From assembly GCA_949825065.1 (NCBI GenBank), contig OX463848.1:37105491-37169490 (forward strand): a stretch of DNA of 64,000 nucleotides. Reading direction: 5' to 3'. The notes under the pieces were generated by a model. It had not been told where the DNA came from. It saw only the letters and a list, made by a program, of their open reading frames with translations, and searched no databases. Of the stretch, positions 30,932-41,660 are shown one piece after another. The position numbers and the translations under genes were made by a program. The stretch is from Odontocerum albicorne. Taxonomy: Eukaryota; Arthropoda; Insecta; Trichoptera; Odontoceridae. How positions within the stretch are numbered: position 1 is the stretch's first letter; each line of letters opens with the position of its first letter.

Positions 30932-31865
30932 AAAAAAACCCAAGAGGATATTAAAAAGCGGTTACTTCTAGTTCTAATTAAATTTGTCACATTTTTATAG
31001 ATTCTTTATATGTTTATTTGAATGACACTTTTCACTATACTGCATTCGTGATGCGAAGACATTGAAGAGCGTGTTTAGTTGGCTCGTTGTCTGTTACCAC
31101 ATGTATTGGTAACACTATCATACGTCGAGAGATAATTTATTTTGAAGACCAGTACTTAGTCACATTTTTTCATCAGTGTCCTTTTCAGTTAGGTCACATC
31201 ATCTAGTGTAAGTTTTGCGCGTCTCGCTGAAACTCACCTAGTGGACAATTGTTGATGATTTGGTCTGGATCTCCTAGCACTTACATGAAGGTAACTTTGT
31301 AAGACTCTACTTGTGAATATCGTATGCAGTGCGTCCCCCTCGCCATCTGGGTTGATTGGGTGTACCACTCATTTCGAGGTAGGGAAAAACCAGCCGTCTC
31401 CACCGTCAGGCTACCCTCAAGATTATTTAGCTTCTTAAACACGCACTTCACCAGACTGGAAGATTTTTCAACTGCGCCACGAAGGTTGTTTTTTTATAGT
31501 ATCAACCCTTCTATTGACAATCCCTGTCTAAAAGCCTAACAAATATCCCTGTTCTCTGGATATTTCTCTCGGATCCCCGACAATGTATCAAGCCCTAATG
31601 AACACATCATTTGTATCGCTCGGAATGTATTCATTATTATCCGGCGAATTATTTATTGGAATAACTATTTTCTATCCATAATAAAATACGAATATAATAT
31701 TTGCTTTTTCGTATAAATATTTTCCTATTAATTGGATTTGGTTGTTATCAGAATGTCTGATTACTATTTGATCGTTTATCTCATTTGGTAGCAAAAATAC
31801 TCGATGAATTGTTTTTTTTTAAATATACAAAAATACCTTGTTAAGATACTTACCTTCTTCTATCT
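30932..31865. other. Unassigned
   Basis: Short frames without motifs (for example 31324-31539). Moderately GC-rich between 31320 and 31620. No repeat family recognised. Confidence 0.4.
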
Positions 31866-32035
31866 GATTTGATTCCCGTTGGTTGATAATTTTTTTTCAA
31901 AGGATTTCAGTCTGGTTTTCTCTTCAAGTCCCTTTTACATCTTTCTACGAGTTGTTCGCAGTAGCTCGTAGCTCGTAGTTGTTCGCAAGGATTGCTACGT
32001 GGCAAAAAAAAAATCCGCCTGATTGTACTGTGTAC
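31866..32035 (+). mobile_element. SINE1 copy with internal tandem expansion
   Basis: gatttgattcccgttgg (B-box), ttcagtctggttttctcttc and catctttct are recognisable. The ggttggttggaagaga part is replaced by repeated agttgttcgcagtagctcg / tagctcgtagttgttcgc text before gattgctacgtggc and ccgcctgattgtactg. Confidence 0.65.
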
Positions 32036-32129
32036 AAGGAAAACGTAATATAATACAATTCATACATACCATTACACCATTGTGGAATAAGACAAGGGTG
32101 TGCTCATGCGCATGTGAGCAGAGTTTCTG

Positions 32130-32430
32130 CCGATACGATGACGTCACCTTGGTAACAGTGGGCCCGGCGCGGGCGCTCAGCCGCTCAGTGCTATTAGTGA
32201 CTACGTTGTTTATATAATATGTGTTAGGGTTTCCGTTGTGATCCATATTGATATTATTTTTTTTATTCGTTAAAGTGAATTGACCCGTGTATTGTGCATT
32301 ATGCATAATTGTACAGTCTTTGGTTGTAACAATGTTTGGTCTTATTCTACCATGGTCATTTTGGAATAGATAGAGAAGGCATATCTTTCTTTCCATGCTC
32401 ACAGCTCTCGCCTCGTTCTACATCCATATA
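32130..32430 (+). pseudogene. Possible THAP-domain fragment with a GC-rich upstream region
   Basis: ATG at 32301 encodes MHNCTVFGCNNVWSYST, then a stop. The next frame carries GHFGIDREGISFFPC. A THAP zinc finger begins with M..C....C.N and later has an ..GISFF.FP-like strand (family knowledge), so the two frames together resemble a frame-shifted THAP N-terminus. The CxxxxC spacing is right; the later Cys and His pair is not clear. Upstream, 32130-32190 is GC-rich with a palindromic TGACGTCA, possibly promoter-like. It may be a decayed P-element-type or host THAP exon. Confidence 0.35.
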
Positions 32431-32689
32431 TCTCGTCGTACATGTTTCTCAGCTAAAATTTCTCCAACTGTTTCATTTCACTCTTTCCTCGTTCACTGTT
32501 AAATGCAGACGTATTTTGTTTGTTCTTCAAATAAAAAATGTACAAATCTTATTTTAATTGTATATTTTTTGTTTGTTTCCGATTCAGTGACAGTAATTTT
32601 TTTTATTCTAATACCTTTCTTTATCACTGTCACGTTTTTCTAAGTCATTTCAAACTCTTCGTACCTTCTTTAATATTCGTTCAGAATAC

Positions 32690-32870
32690 GCGTGGAAGGT
32701 GTGGAGAGAAAGACCAAGAAAAGTATAGTCGGATGATATAAATTGTATTTATAAGAAAAAAAAACTAAAAGGTCAGATAAATCGTAGGTGTTGTATAAGG
32801 TGTATCGAATAAGAAGAGGCGATGGATGTGTTGATATAGGAAATTGTAGCGCTCTGTCCTCTGCATACCG
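32690..32870 (+). pseudogene. LINE-Z C-terminal relic
   Basis: Nucleotide phrases gagagaaagaccaagaaaag, atcgtaggtgttgtataagg and agaagaggcgatggatgtg match the C-terminal part of LINE-Z copies at 54830-55060 and 63300-63400. Frames are broken. Confidence 0.55.
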
Positions 32871-33044
32871 TCCGGTAAAATGTGAGATCATATATGTATG
32901 TCGACACCCGTCCCATTTTAATTTCGAGCTGACCAATTATTGATCCTCCTCGCGGATTCCGTACAAATGTATGCAAAATGTAAATAAACGATTGCAATTA
33001 TTTTATGTACAATTGTATATTGTGGAATCATATTTCTAACTATC

Positions 33045-33205
33045 ATAAAATGATTGCGGGTTCGATTTCTTTTGGAACCCAGATTTTTTTAACATAATTG
33101 CAGTCTGATTATCACTTTAGGCCTCAAACATCTTTCTGATTCATTGTAAGAGATTGACAAATTATAAGAAACCCGCCAGGCTGCACTGTGAAACAATTCA
33201 ATTAT
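33045..33205 (+). mobile_element. SINE1 copy, degraded
   Basis: gcgggttcgatttcttttgg (B-box), gcagtctgattatcacttta, catctttctgattcattg and agagattgac, with cccgccaggctgcactgtg at the end. The stem-loop is eroded. Confidence 0.7.
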
Positions 33206-33924
33206 ACGGACACCCGCTCTTACTTTATTTATAGCTGACCCAACTATTTATGTCGGAGATTTTCTTTCCTGAGGATAGTTGAAACTTTTTTTTTCAATAT
33301 GTTTTTTATTTTCACTTTTTAGAATTAATAACATATTCTTTTTCATTGATCTTCATTTATTAAAATTTTCAATACATCCCATCAAGTACCGATCACCCTT
33401 TATACCGAAAGCAATCATAATTTTTACAAATTTACGAAAATTTTAGCGTAATTCTTAAATGTTTCAATTTTAACCTTCCAAATCGCCCTAAATTTTTTGC
33501 TTAATTTGGAAAATTTCACCCTTCGAGGCTGAAAATTTAATATTCGGACCGGGACCTGGTTTTATTTCATCAACGGGTCCTGATGAAATGAAGATTGCCA
33601 GAGATTGTGCTGGTTTAAATCTGACTTTCGGCAAATGAAAGTTCTGGATTGAGGCGAAAGATAACTAATTTAAAAATATTTATAACAATGTTACCAATAA
33701 TTTCTCTTCCTAGAATATTAATTTGGGGCAAGTTAATTTGTGGTTATAATTTTTTTAACATTTCAACCACCATTGGATCTAAATTCAACCCCTTTTTTAC
33801 TAGTCTTTCTTGTCCATAAGTAAAAATACTTTTTTGCCACAGTATTCAACATATTTCAATATTTTTTTAAATAATAGATATGACCGAAGTCATAGGTATC
33901 CTTATACCCACAAAAATAAGGCAA
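33206..33924. other. Unassigned
   Basis: Nothing recognised. Confidence 0.4.
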
Positions 33925-34060
33925 AAACAGTGCCTGTGTTATTCGAGGGGAGTAGCATAACGCGGGGTTCGAACCGACGACCTTCCGCACGGAAGTACAG
34001 AGCGTTACCGCGCGGCCTAAATATACCAAAAAGTTGTTCACAAAATGCATATGAATTATG
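33925..34060 (-). mobile_element. SINE3 copy
   Basis: Minus strand: ggccgcgcggtaacgctctg (A-box region), gtcggttcgaaccccgcg (B-box), then tgctactcc. The same arrangement is found at 18745. It is tRNA-like but continues into SINE body, so it is not a tRNA gene. Confidence 0.65.
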
Positions 34061-34089
34061 TGTCCATTATAGTGGACGCGAGGTCTAAA

Positions 34090-34430
34090 GAGGTTAAGTG
34101 TGAATTTTTTAATTCATTTGGTAACTCTTTAACATATCCGAAATGGTGATGGGAAATATTAAAAAATCGTGACCGGTAGACATTTTCCTCATTAATCGAA
34201 CCTTTGGGTTTATAACCACTGGAGTAAGCACGGATCTCGCGTTTCTTCTTGATCGCACATTTTGGTAAAACTAGAAGAGAAAATAACACTTGCATAAGTC
34301 TAGCGCGTTGTTCCTAGATGAATTATGTAACCAGACCCATTGACTTCGGAAAAAAAAATCGGATATTGAACTCGAAGCCCCCGGGTGGAAGTCAAACACC
34401 TTAACAACTAGGTCACGGAAGATATACAAA
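34090..34430 (-). mobile_element. SINE2 copy
   Basis: Minus strand: head cttccgtgacctagttgtta with cttcgagttcaatatcc (B-box). The hairpin region is eroded. The body has actccagtggttataaaccc and taatgaggaaaatgtctacc. The frames at 34056-34295 and 34271-34492 are body sequence. Confidence 0.65.
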
Positions 34431-35010
34431 TGACTTAACATAAAAAAACAAATGGTCTTATTTGGATATTTTGTTTTTTCACCCTGAATCAATACAAAAC
34501 TTTTCAGAAATAAGAGATGTGTTTTTCATCATGCAAGAAAAAGCTAACTAAAAATACTTATATAGTTTCTAAAACGGTTCGGAAACATATTACTCTCGAG
34601 ATATAACGATGCTCAAGAAGTTAAACAGAATGATGGATTAGTTTGAGACCGAAATGAAAGTTCGCAAATCCTTAACACCTGATCTACCCAGGTTTCCCAG
34701 CCTTCAGAAATATGGAAACTTTTCTTTTGTTTACTCAGATTCGGGGAATACCCATTTCCAACTACCGCCTAACTTGTTGGAAGCCGAAGTGTTGGAAGTT
34801 CCACGATTATAACTTGCATCGAAGTTAGATGCGCCCGCTCTTGCCCTGGTGGGGTTAGGAATATATTTTAAAACTTTGGTCTAGTAGAATTATGAACATG
34901 TTGGATCATCCCTAAGAGGCTGTGTTAGTTCAGCTTAACCTAAAATAAGAAAAAAAATAAAGCAAAGCCTTCATTTATTGTATTGTTTTACTTTTTCGTT
35001 GTATACTATA
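34431..35010. other. Unassigned
   Basis: No feature supported. Confidence 0.4.
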
Positions 35011-35014
35011 ATTT

Positions 35015-35300
35015 AGCGGTTATATCATCATCATCATCATTGTCAACCAGGGTCGATCCACTGCTGGATGAAGGTCTCCCCAAGTTGACTCCAAATAGTT
35101 CGGTTTTTTGCTCGTTGATGGCATGTGATGCTGCCATGCTTCCTGATTTCATTTATCCAGCGTACCTTCGGTCTTCTTTAGGGCCTTTTTATGCCTCTTG
35201 GGAACCATTGGACTATTTTGGATGTCCATCGGGAGTTTGACATTCTGGCTATTTGTCCTGCCCATTGCCACTTCATTCTTTTGCACACCTTTATAACGTC
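35015..35300 (-). pseudogene. LINE ORF2 C-terminus with its stop
   Basis: The minus strand gives WAGQIARMSNSRWTSKIVQW, RRPKVRWINEIRKHG, RTIWSQLGETFIQQWIDPG and then a stop, followed by a (TGA)n tract at 35024-35042. This is the well-known end of a widespread arthropod LINE (an ..EAF.QQW.... terminus followed by a trinucleotide tail). At least one internal stop. The plus-strand frame at 34983-35240 is its shadow. Confidence 0.75.
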
Positions 35301-35570
35301 TTCTATCTTTGTTATATTGCGAATCCAGGTGTTTCGTTACGTATAATTCGTTATATATAATTCGACATTAGCGGTTATATATAATTCGGTATATATTATA
35401 TTATTTGTTTTTACAAATTGTTTAATATTTTCTAAGATTCATGTGTGAATGGAACAACAGAGATCAATAAATGGTTTACAAATGTCGAATAGGGATGTAA
35501 GTGAATTGCTATATGCTTATGACAGGACAGTATTGGTGAAAAATGAAGATGGATGACAGAATTTAACCGA

Positions 35571-35708
35571 TGTTTCAGGATATTAAACTGTTCTTATCAA
35601 ATCGCTTCATTGTCATTATGGTTAAGGAGGGTTCTGAAGTCAAAGGTAGCATTTAGAAGACGTTTATTTTGTGAGTTTTGAGATCATAACAATTATGCCG
35701 AGATGTCT
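35571..35708. repeat. Dispersed repeat C, copy 1
   Basis: cgatgtttcaggatattaaa, cgcttcattgtcattatggt, aggagggttctgaagtcaaa and agacgttta match 38141-38281 in the same order and orientation. Confidence 0.75.
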
Positions 35709-35740
35709 AAAATTAGTTTTTAATATGATCTGCATAAAAA

Positions 35741-36036
35741 TGTGTGTGGATTGTTATGTGTTGACATGGATGGAATGAAGATGAATCAGAGTTTGATAAG
35801 TAAATTGTACGAGAGATGCAAACATACAGATCTGAGAATGTGTGTGGATTGTTATGTGTTGACATGGATGGAATGAAGATGAATCAGAGTTTGATAAGTA
35901 AATTGTACGAGAGATGCAAACATACAGATCTGAGAATGTGTGTGGATTGTTATGTGTTGACATGGATGGAATGAAGATGAATCAGAGTTTGATAAGTAAA
36001 TTGTACGAGAGATGCAAACATACAGATCTGAGAATG
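35741..36036. repeat. 98-bp tandem triplication
   Basis: tgtgtgtggattgttatgtg starts at 35741, 35839 and 35937. The three units look identical, so the expansion is recent. The nested open frames on the minus strand are artefacts. Confidence 0.95.
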
Positions 36037-36433
36037 AATAGCGCAAATTTCTTAGTCGTAGTGATAGAAAAGTGTCAAAAGTATGTGCGATAAGTGGGCG
36101 AGCAATGAAATATAAGAGTAAATTAGAGAATTCTTCTATTACGCAAGTATTTCCTCAGATGATGGAAAAGTTACGAGATATGTCGAACGGCTTGTAGCGA
36201 TAGGAAACACTTAATCAATGAGACACTAAACTATATATAATTGATCTGGACAGTGTCAAAATCTACTAAGATGATAGTCCACAATAGTATTTTAGTACTT
36301 ACTTTATGTATGGGAGTGAAACGTGGATACAGAAAATTACTGAAAGGAGCACACAGAGCTGTAAAGTATGACAATACGGAATGAAGGGATGAATGTGAAC
36401 TTAAGGTGTGGTATTCTTAAATAAATAATTATA

Positions 36434-37705
36434 GTGTACAAATAAGCCGCCGCCGTTTGGCGTCACAGTTGGCGCCACCTGTAAGTTATGGTTAAAATTG
36501 TCAGATGTAAAATGTCATTGTCGTAAGGTTGGACATCTGTCAACAACATAACCTTGAAATATAAGTGAATTTTTATCAGTATAATATATTCTTTTGTGTG
36601 CGAAAATGTCAAGTTTTGAGCCGAATAAGCGTAATTTGCGGGAACTTTTGATTTACTTCTTCAATTTGAAGAAATCTGCAGCTGAGGCGCATCGATTTCT
36701 TGTAGAAGCATATGGTGAGGCTGCCTTAAGTGAGAGAAGTTGTCGTGAGTGGTTTCAAAAGTTTAAGAACGGTGAATTTGACATCGAATACAAAGAACGT
36801 AGCGGGAGGCCGAAAGTGTACGAAGACGCGGAATTGGAAGTATTATTGAATCAAGATTCGTGCCAAACGCAAGAAGATCTTGCACTTACATTAGGAGTGA
36901 CTCAATAAGCAATTTCACATCGGTTGAAATCATTGAAAATGATTCAAAAACAAGGAAATTAGGTTCCATATGAACTGACACCTAGAAACGTTGAACGCCG
37001 ATTTTCCACATGTGAAATGCTGCTTGCCAGGCATAAACGAAAGGGTTTTCTGCACCGTATAGTCACTGGTGATGAAAAATGGATCCACTATGATAATCCA
37101 AAAAGGAATAAATCATGGGGACCCCCTGGCCATGCTTCAACATCTACGGCTAAGCCAAATATTCATGGAAAAAACTCTTGTTGTGTATTTGGTGGGATTA
37201 GCTTGGTGTAGTGTATTATGAGTTGCTCAAACCGAACAAAACCATTGCTGGGGCTGTCTACCGAACACAATTCGTGAGATTGTGTCGAGCACTAAAGGAA
37301 AAGCGCGCTCACTACTGCTCCAGACACGACAAAATTATTCTCCTGCATGATAGTGCTCGTCCACATGTTACGGCGCCGGTCAAAACCTATTTGGAAACAC
37401 ACAATTGGGAAGTTTTATCCCACCAGACATTGCTCCTTCTGATTTCCACTTGTTTCGATCGATGACGCATGACCAGTCTGAGCAGCACTTCACATCATAT
37501 GAAGATACCAAAAATTGGGTCGATTCGTGGATAGCCTCAAAAGATGAAGCATTCTTCCGACGCGGTATCTGTATGCTGCCAGAAAGATGGGAAAAAGTAG
37601 TGGCAAGCGAAGGGCAATACTTCGAATAAAACATGTGGTTCCGTTCTTTCACAATAAATGCCCAATTTTTGATAAAAAAACGGCGGAAACTGATTTGTAC
37701 ACCAA
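36434..37705 (+). mobile_element. mariner copy D
   Basis: The left end gtgtacaaataagccgccg and the right end, inverted, ttggtgtacaaatcagtttc form imperfect terminal repeats. TA lies at both outer edges (36432-36433, 37706-37707). Length about 1.27 kb, normal for mariner. Confidence 0.85.
36606..37629 (+). pseudogene. mariner transposase, inactivated
   Basis: It likely starts MSSFEPNKRNLRELL at 36606. The N-terminal domain shows KKSAAEAHRFLVEAYGE, the CREWFQKFKNG helix-turn-helix and the RSGRPK linker, then stops at 36906. Later pieces in other frames keep HRIVTGDEKWI (first Asp, 37065), ILLHDSARPHV (second Asp kept, N to S next to it) and IAPSDFHLF (third Asp, 37433), ending VVASEGQYFE before TAA at 37627. 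Small indels near 37110, 37200 and 37420 and the early stop disable it. Confidence 0.85.
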
Positions 37706-37729
37706 TACATTTTGATAAGACGTTTCAAA

Positions 37730-38140
37730 AAGTATTGTCTTTAACTTCTTCCTCAAGTTGCACAAATCTGCAGTTGGAGTAAGGCGTGGTTATCTGTTTT
37801 CTTTGAATACCCAAAAAAATACGTGTACACATATAAAATAAGTAAAAAAATCGGTATCAGATTTTTAAATATTCATCCACATTTTCTGGTACATTTACGA
37901 TATTAAAATAGTGATTTATACAATCAAATTTACCCATAAACCTCACATAAATCATATAAAATAGCCTTGAAACTCTGTTAATTGTTCCTTTCCACGATAG
38001 GCAATATATCTCTCGGCATGAAGCCTAAGAAATCGGCAGGATCTGCGGAGAGAAAGAAAACAGCGATATCACTCCATCACGGCGCGGCGTCTGGAGCTGG
38101 GTGGCTGCAGCATTAATCAAGATCCTGGGGGATCAGATAA
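37730..38140. other. Unassigned
   Basis: No supported feature. A GC-richer patch lies at 38030-38110. Confidence 0.4.
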
Positions 38141-38281
38141 CCGATGCTTCAGGATATTAAACTGCTCTGTTCAAATCGCTACATTGTCATTAAGGTTGAG
38201 GAGGGTTCGGAAGTCAAAGGTGGCATTTAGGAGACGTTTAGATTGAAGGTTTTAACAGGATTATAAAATTTATGGCGAGAT
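38141..38281. repeat. Dispersed repeat C, copy 2
   Basis: Direct copy of 35571-35708, differing at scattered sites. The two copies lie on either side of mariner copy D. Confidence 0.75.
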
Positions 38282-38285
38282 TTGC

Positions 38286-38985
38286 CTATAATAAAAAATG
38301 GTTTTGTATGAAATGGACAGCTTCAAAGGGTTCAATCTTCTTACTCTTTTCGTGTCATGTTCTATACAGACTTTGACGACACTTAAGTTAACCACGCCTT
38401 GGATTTTTCCCAGTCTTATGGTGTATGAAGTATGCTTGCATGAACTCTTCACCATTCAGTCTTGTTAGTTATCATATATTCGTTAACCATTGTCTGACTT
38501 CGATCTTTGCCAATAAAATTAATGTTATTTCCATTTATTTATTGGTTTCAATCAATTAATGTATTTTTCGTCATTTTAACGTGATTATTTTGCTATTGCA
38601 AAAGTCGTATAGTTATTACGCAATATTCAATGAAGTTTTAATATTTATATTTGTTTTAAGTTCATTTTCATCAGTCATAATTTAAATGGATCGATTCTTT
38701 TACTATCTCAAAAGAATAAATGGAATGAAAACTAAATGGTTTAATTAGTTTTCGTTTTAAGGAACCACTTGACGACAACGAGTTTTTGCCAAGTCTTTTC
38801 AAATGTGTGATTATATATGAAACAACACACATTCACTTTATTACATCTAAATGCTTCACTATGAAATATCGAAAAATCTACCAAGACATTTGTAAACAAC
38901 CTTTGGTAAGTTTGCTATTTTTTAAATAGATCCAGATGCTTAATCTAATGGCCGCATCTGCTACCTTCCTATCCTTACACCTCAA
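38286..38985. other. Unassigned
   Basis: AT-rich, with no gene or repeat I can support. Confidence 0.4.
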
Positions 38986-38989
38986 CTGT

Positions 38990-39100
38990 TTTGTAATATT
39001 TTTAATCTGTCAATAATATGTGTTTAAATACCGAGTTAGAGCGCTCTTCAGGAGACTCTGTTGTCTAAACGGTGCTATATAAATTGTCCATTTATTTATT
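38990..39100 (+). mobile_element. LINE-tail-like repeat B, copy 2
   Basis: gttagagcgctcttcaggag, actctgttgtctaaacgg and tgctatataaattg, followed by TTTA repeats. It matches the inverse of 51655-51775. The terminal TA-rich run suggests a LINE 3' end. Confidence 0.5.
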
Positions 39101-39429
39101 ATTAAATCAATGATTTATTTTTTAATTTAAGCAATTCATTGAAAAATGTTTACTAATAAAATAACACAGATAAAGAACTACAATCAATGTTATATTTAGA
39201 TTTTGCTAAAAAACGAAAATTAAGCTATTTTGGTAGCAGTTTTTGATGAAAAATGAACAGAATTTTATACAAAAATAAAATAAATAATTGTAAGATAATA
39301 AGGAAAAAAAAATCATTTGATAATTTATATAAAGTACATGCATATATTCACGCCGTGTCTCGTGCAGAGTAAGCAGAGATAACATAACATATTTTATCTT
39401 CAAACTTTTTTTATTCAATCACGAAAATT

Positions 39430-39715
39430 TCTCTTCCTCCTATTTATATGATACGCTTCATGTACAACTTCTATCATTCTTAATTCTCACTTAACCTTCT
39501 TTAAAATTTGATCCAACCATGTTTTACTAAGTCTTTAGTTTCCTCTTCTTACTCGCTCACCTTGCAGTTATGATTTATCAACTCGCTAAGCCATTCATTC
39601 TCTTTAGGTGTCCAAAGAATTTAAAAGCTTTTCTTACTTGAAACATTCATTTTCAATCCGTCCATGACACTTGAATTTTTTTTCTAAGATCACGCATCTC
39701 TGAAGGTGGCATTAT
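39430..39715 (-). pseudogene. LINE-Z post-RT relic
   Basis: The minus strand gives EMRDLRKK, FKFFGHLKRMNG and an NMVGSNF-like piece, corresponding to the MR.LR....R / RWFGH.ERMN pattern of LINE-Z. Broken frames. Mariner copy C sits at its 5' side. Confidence 0.5.
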
Positions 39716-39719
39716 AATA

Positions 39720-41049
39720 CGAGGCGTATCCAGAAAGTAAGTGTACTGAGGCTCTCACGACCGGATGGATTTTATTTTCGACATGTTGGCTACATTTCCG
39801 TGTAGCCTGACCTTTCCCCTCCACAAAGAGACCGGTTCGAGGTCAGTACGTTGAGAAGTGTCGACGCGACAACACGTTTCGTGAAAAATGTCAATCCAAT
39901 CTCCCGCCAAGTGTGAAATACGCGGCGTCATCCGTTATCTCGTTTGGAAGGGAAAACCTCCGGTTGAGGTTTATAATGAGGTGAAAACTGCATATGGTGA
40001 TAAAGCTATGAATCGTGTGTGTGTGCAAGTGGTGTCGCGAGTTTAAAAACGGTCGTACGTCTGTGCATGATGATCAGAGGAGCGGAAGACCTTCAATTGT
40101 GACTGACGAAATTGTGGAAAAAATCGAAAATGCGCTTCATGACGATCACAGATTGACTGTGGATGAACTTTCTGCGATGTTTCCGCATATCTCCAGATCT
40201 CTACTACACGAAACCATCACAGAGACCCTCGGATATCGGAAACTGTCCGCGAGGTGGGTCCCAAAACAGCTGACAGACCAACACAAGTTGAATCGAGTGG
40301 AGGCTGGGCAAGAGTTTTTGAGGCGCTGCAAACTCCATGGAGATGAATTTCTCCGCTCCATCGTTACTGGAGATGAAACTTGGGTTGCACACTACACGCC
40401 TGAAACCAAAAGGCACTCTCAACAGTGGCGTCACACCTCTTCACCCTCCACCAAAAAGTTCAAAACCACAATTTCAGCCAAGAAAATCATGGCATCCGTG
40501 TTTTGGGACTGTCAAGGCATAATTTTAATTGAATATATGCCTCAAGGGGAGACCATCAACTTTGCAAGATACTGTCAGACCCTAAAAAAATTGCGGAGGG
40601 CGATTCCGAACAAGAGGAGAGGCATGCTGACAAAGGGAGTCTGCCTGCTGCACGACAATGCCAGACCACACACGGCCAACGCCACGAAGGAACTGCTCGC
40701 CTCGTTTAAATGGGATGTCCTGAACCATCCCGCGCATTCCCCTGACCTAGCACCTTCAGATTACTATCTCTTTACCTCCCTGAAGCTGCACATGGGTGGA
40801 AAAAGGTTTTCAACCCACGAGGAGGTAAAGGAGGAGGTCGAGAAGTGGACGGAGGGGCTGGCGGGAAACTACTTCGAGGAAGGCATCAAAAAGTTGATAC
40901 CCCGCTTCACCACCTGCATTGAGAGGAATGGCGACTATGTCGAAAAATAGCTTACATATGTACTACGGTAACCACGTAATTTTTTTGTTTAAATAAAAAA
41001 AATTGTAACCTACAAAAATTCAGTGCACTTACTTTCTGGATATGCCTCG
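39720..41049 (+). mobile_element. mariner copy C, full length and nearly intact
   Basis: A 1330-bp element with about 30-bp terminal repeats. The left end is CGAGGCGTATCCAGAAAGTA; the right end inverted is CGAGGCATATCCAGAAAGTA. It is flanked by TA (39718-39719, 41050-41051). It shares ends and sequence with copy A (14538). Confidence 0.95.
39888..40950 (+). pseudogene. mariner transposase (DD34D), single frameshift
   Basis: The start is ATG at 39888 (MSIQSPAKCEIRGVIRYLVW). The N-terminal frame runs to the (TG)5 run at 40015-40024 and then needs a change of frame (one TG unit lost, or one base gained) to enter the 311-codon frame ending at TAG 40948. That frame has CREFKNGRTSVHDDQRSGRP, the catalytic VTGDETWV (40370), LLHDNARPHT (40658) and SPDLAPSDYYLF (40740), with 34 residues between the last two Asp, the mariner signature. 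Total about 354 residues, normal length. All three Asp are intact, so only the slip disables it. Confidence 0.9.
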
Positions 41050-41212
41050 TATATAGCTGACTACGCACTCGTGAAATAAACAACAGTGTAAATATTTTTA
41101 TTAAATAAAAATATTGAGTTCCACTCGGAGGTTTCGGGTTCGTCTTCTAACAGTCCTCAAAAAAAATAACATAAAGAATCTCGTCTGTTTACAACACTTG
41201 TACATGCTAGAT

Positions 41213-41380
41213 GTCTACATGGCCTAGTTGGTAAGGCACATGTTTTCCAATCCAAAGGTAGCGGGCTGCTTTCTTGTTAGAACACATATTTTTCAAAAAG
41301 GGCTCCCATCTAGTTAAAATTTAGTCTGTATAACATTTTTCTGGTTGGTTGAAATATATTACCATAATGCAATAAACTGA
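41213..41380 (+). mobile_element. SINE1 copy, first of a tandem pair
   Basis: Head atggcctagttggtaaggca (A-box), weak B-box gcgggctgctttcttg, body ggctcccatctag and tail ttctggttggttgaaatata. The stem-loop is eroded (attaccataatgcaat). Confidence 0.75.
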
Positions 41381-41458
41381 ATTTCATTCCTACTCCAGTT
41401 GTGTGTGTCCAATTCTAAGGCTTGTTGATTTATGGGGCCGTGGCCAACAAGATTTTGT

Positions 41459-41608
41459 AGGCACAAGGCCTAGTTGGTAAGGCACTTGTCTTCCAATCCG
41501 AAGGTAGTAGGTTCCATTCCTGTTCGAACACACATTTTTAAAAAGGGCTCCAACCTGATAAAACTTTTAACCTCTATGACAGTTTTCTGGTTGGTTGAAA
41601 TACCTTTT
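41459..41608 (+). mobile_element. SINE1 copy, second of a tandem pair
   Basis: Head aaggcctagttggtaaggca and gtaggttccattcctg, body gggctccaacctg and tail ttctggttggttgaaatacc, cut before the stem-loop. The text after both copies is also shared (actccagttgtg, caattctaaggct, atttatgggg), so a unit of about 246 bp including flank was duplicated. Confidence 0.8.
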
Positions 41609-41660
41609 TCTTACTCCAGTTGTGACAATTCTAAGGCTAGGTAATTTATGGGGTCGAGGA

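Larger units (their letters stand above)
35460..36420 (+). pseudogene. LINE-Z relic with RT and post-RT parts
   Basis: Plus strand: DVSELLYAYDRTVLVKNEDG, where the catalytic YADD reads YAYD, then VSKVCAISGRAMK. At 36305 the YGSETW-like atgggagtgaaacgtggat is followed by its usual continuation. Frames are broken, and a 98-bp segment inside has been triplicated (35741-36036). Bounded on the right by mariner copy D. Confidence 0.65.

Noticed and set aside
33940..34020. tRNA gene
   Set aside because: Same reasoning: the head belongs to SINE3, with a second copy at 18745.
35754..36046. Minus-strand genes with repeated ICMFAS peptides
   Set aside because: Product of the 98-bp triplication.
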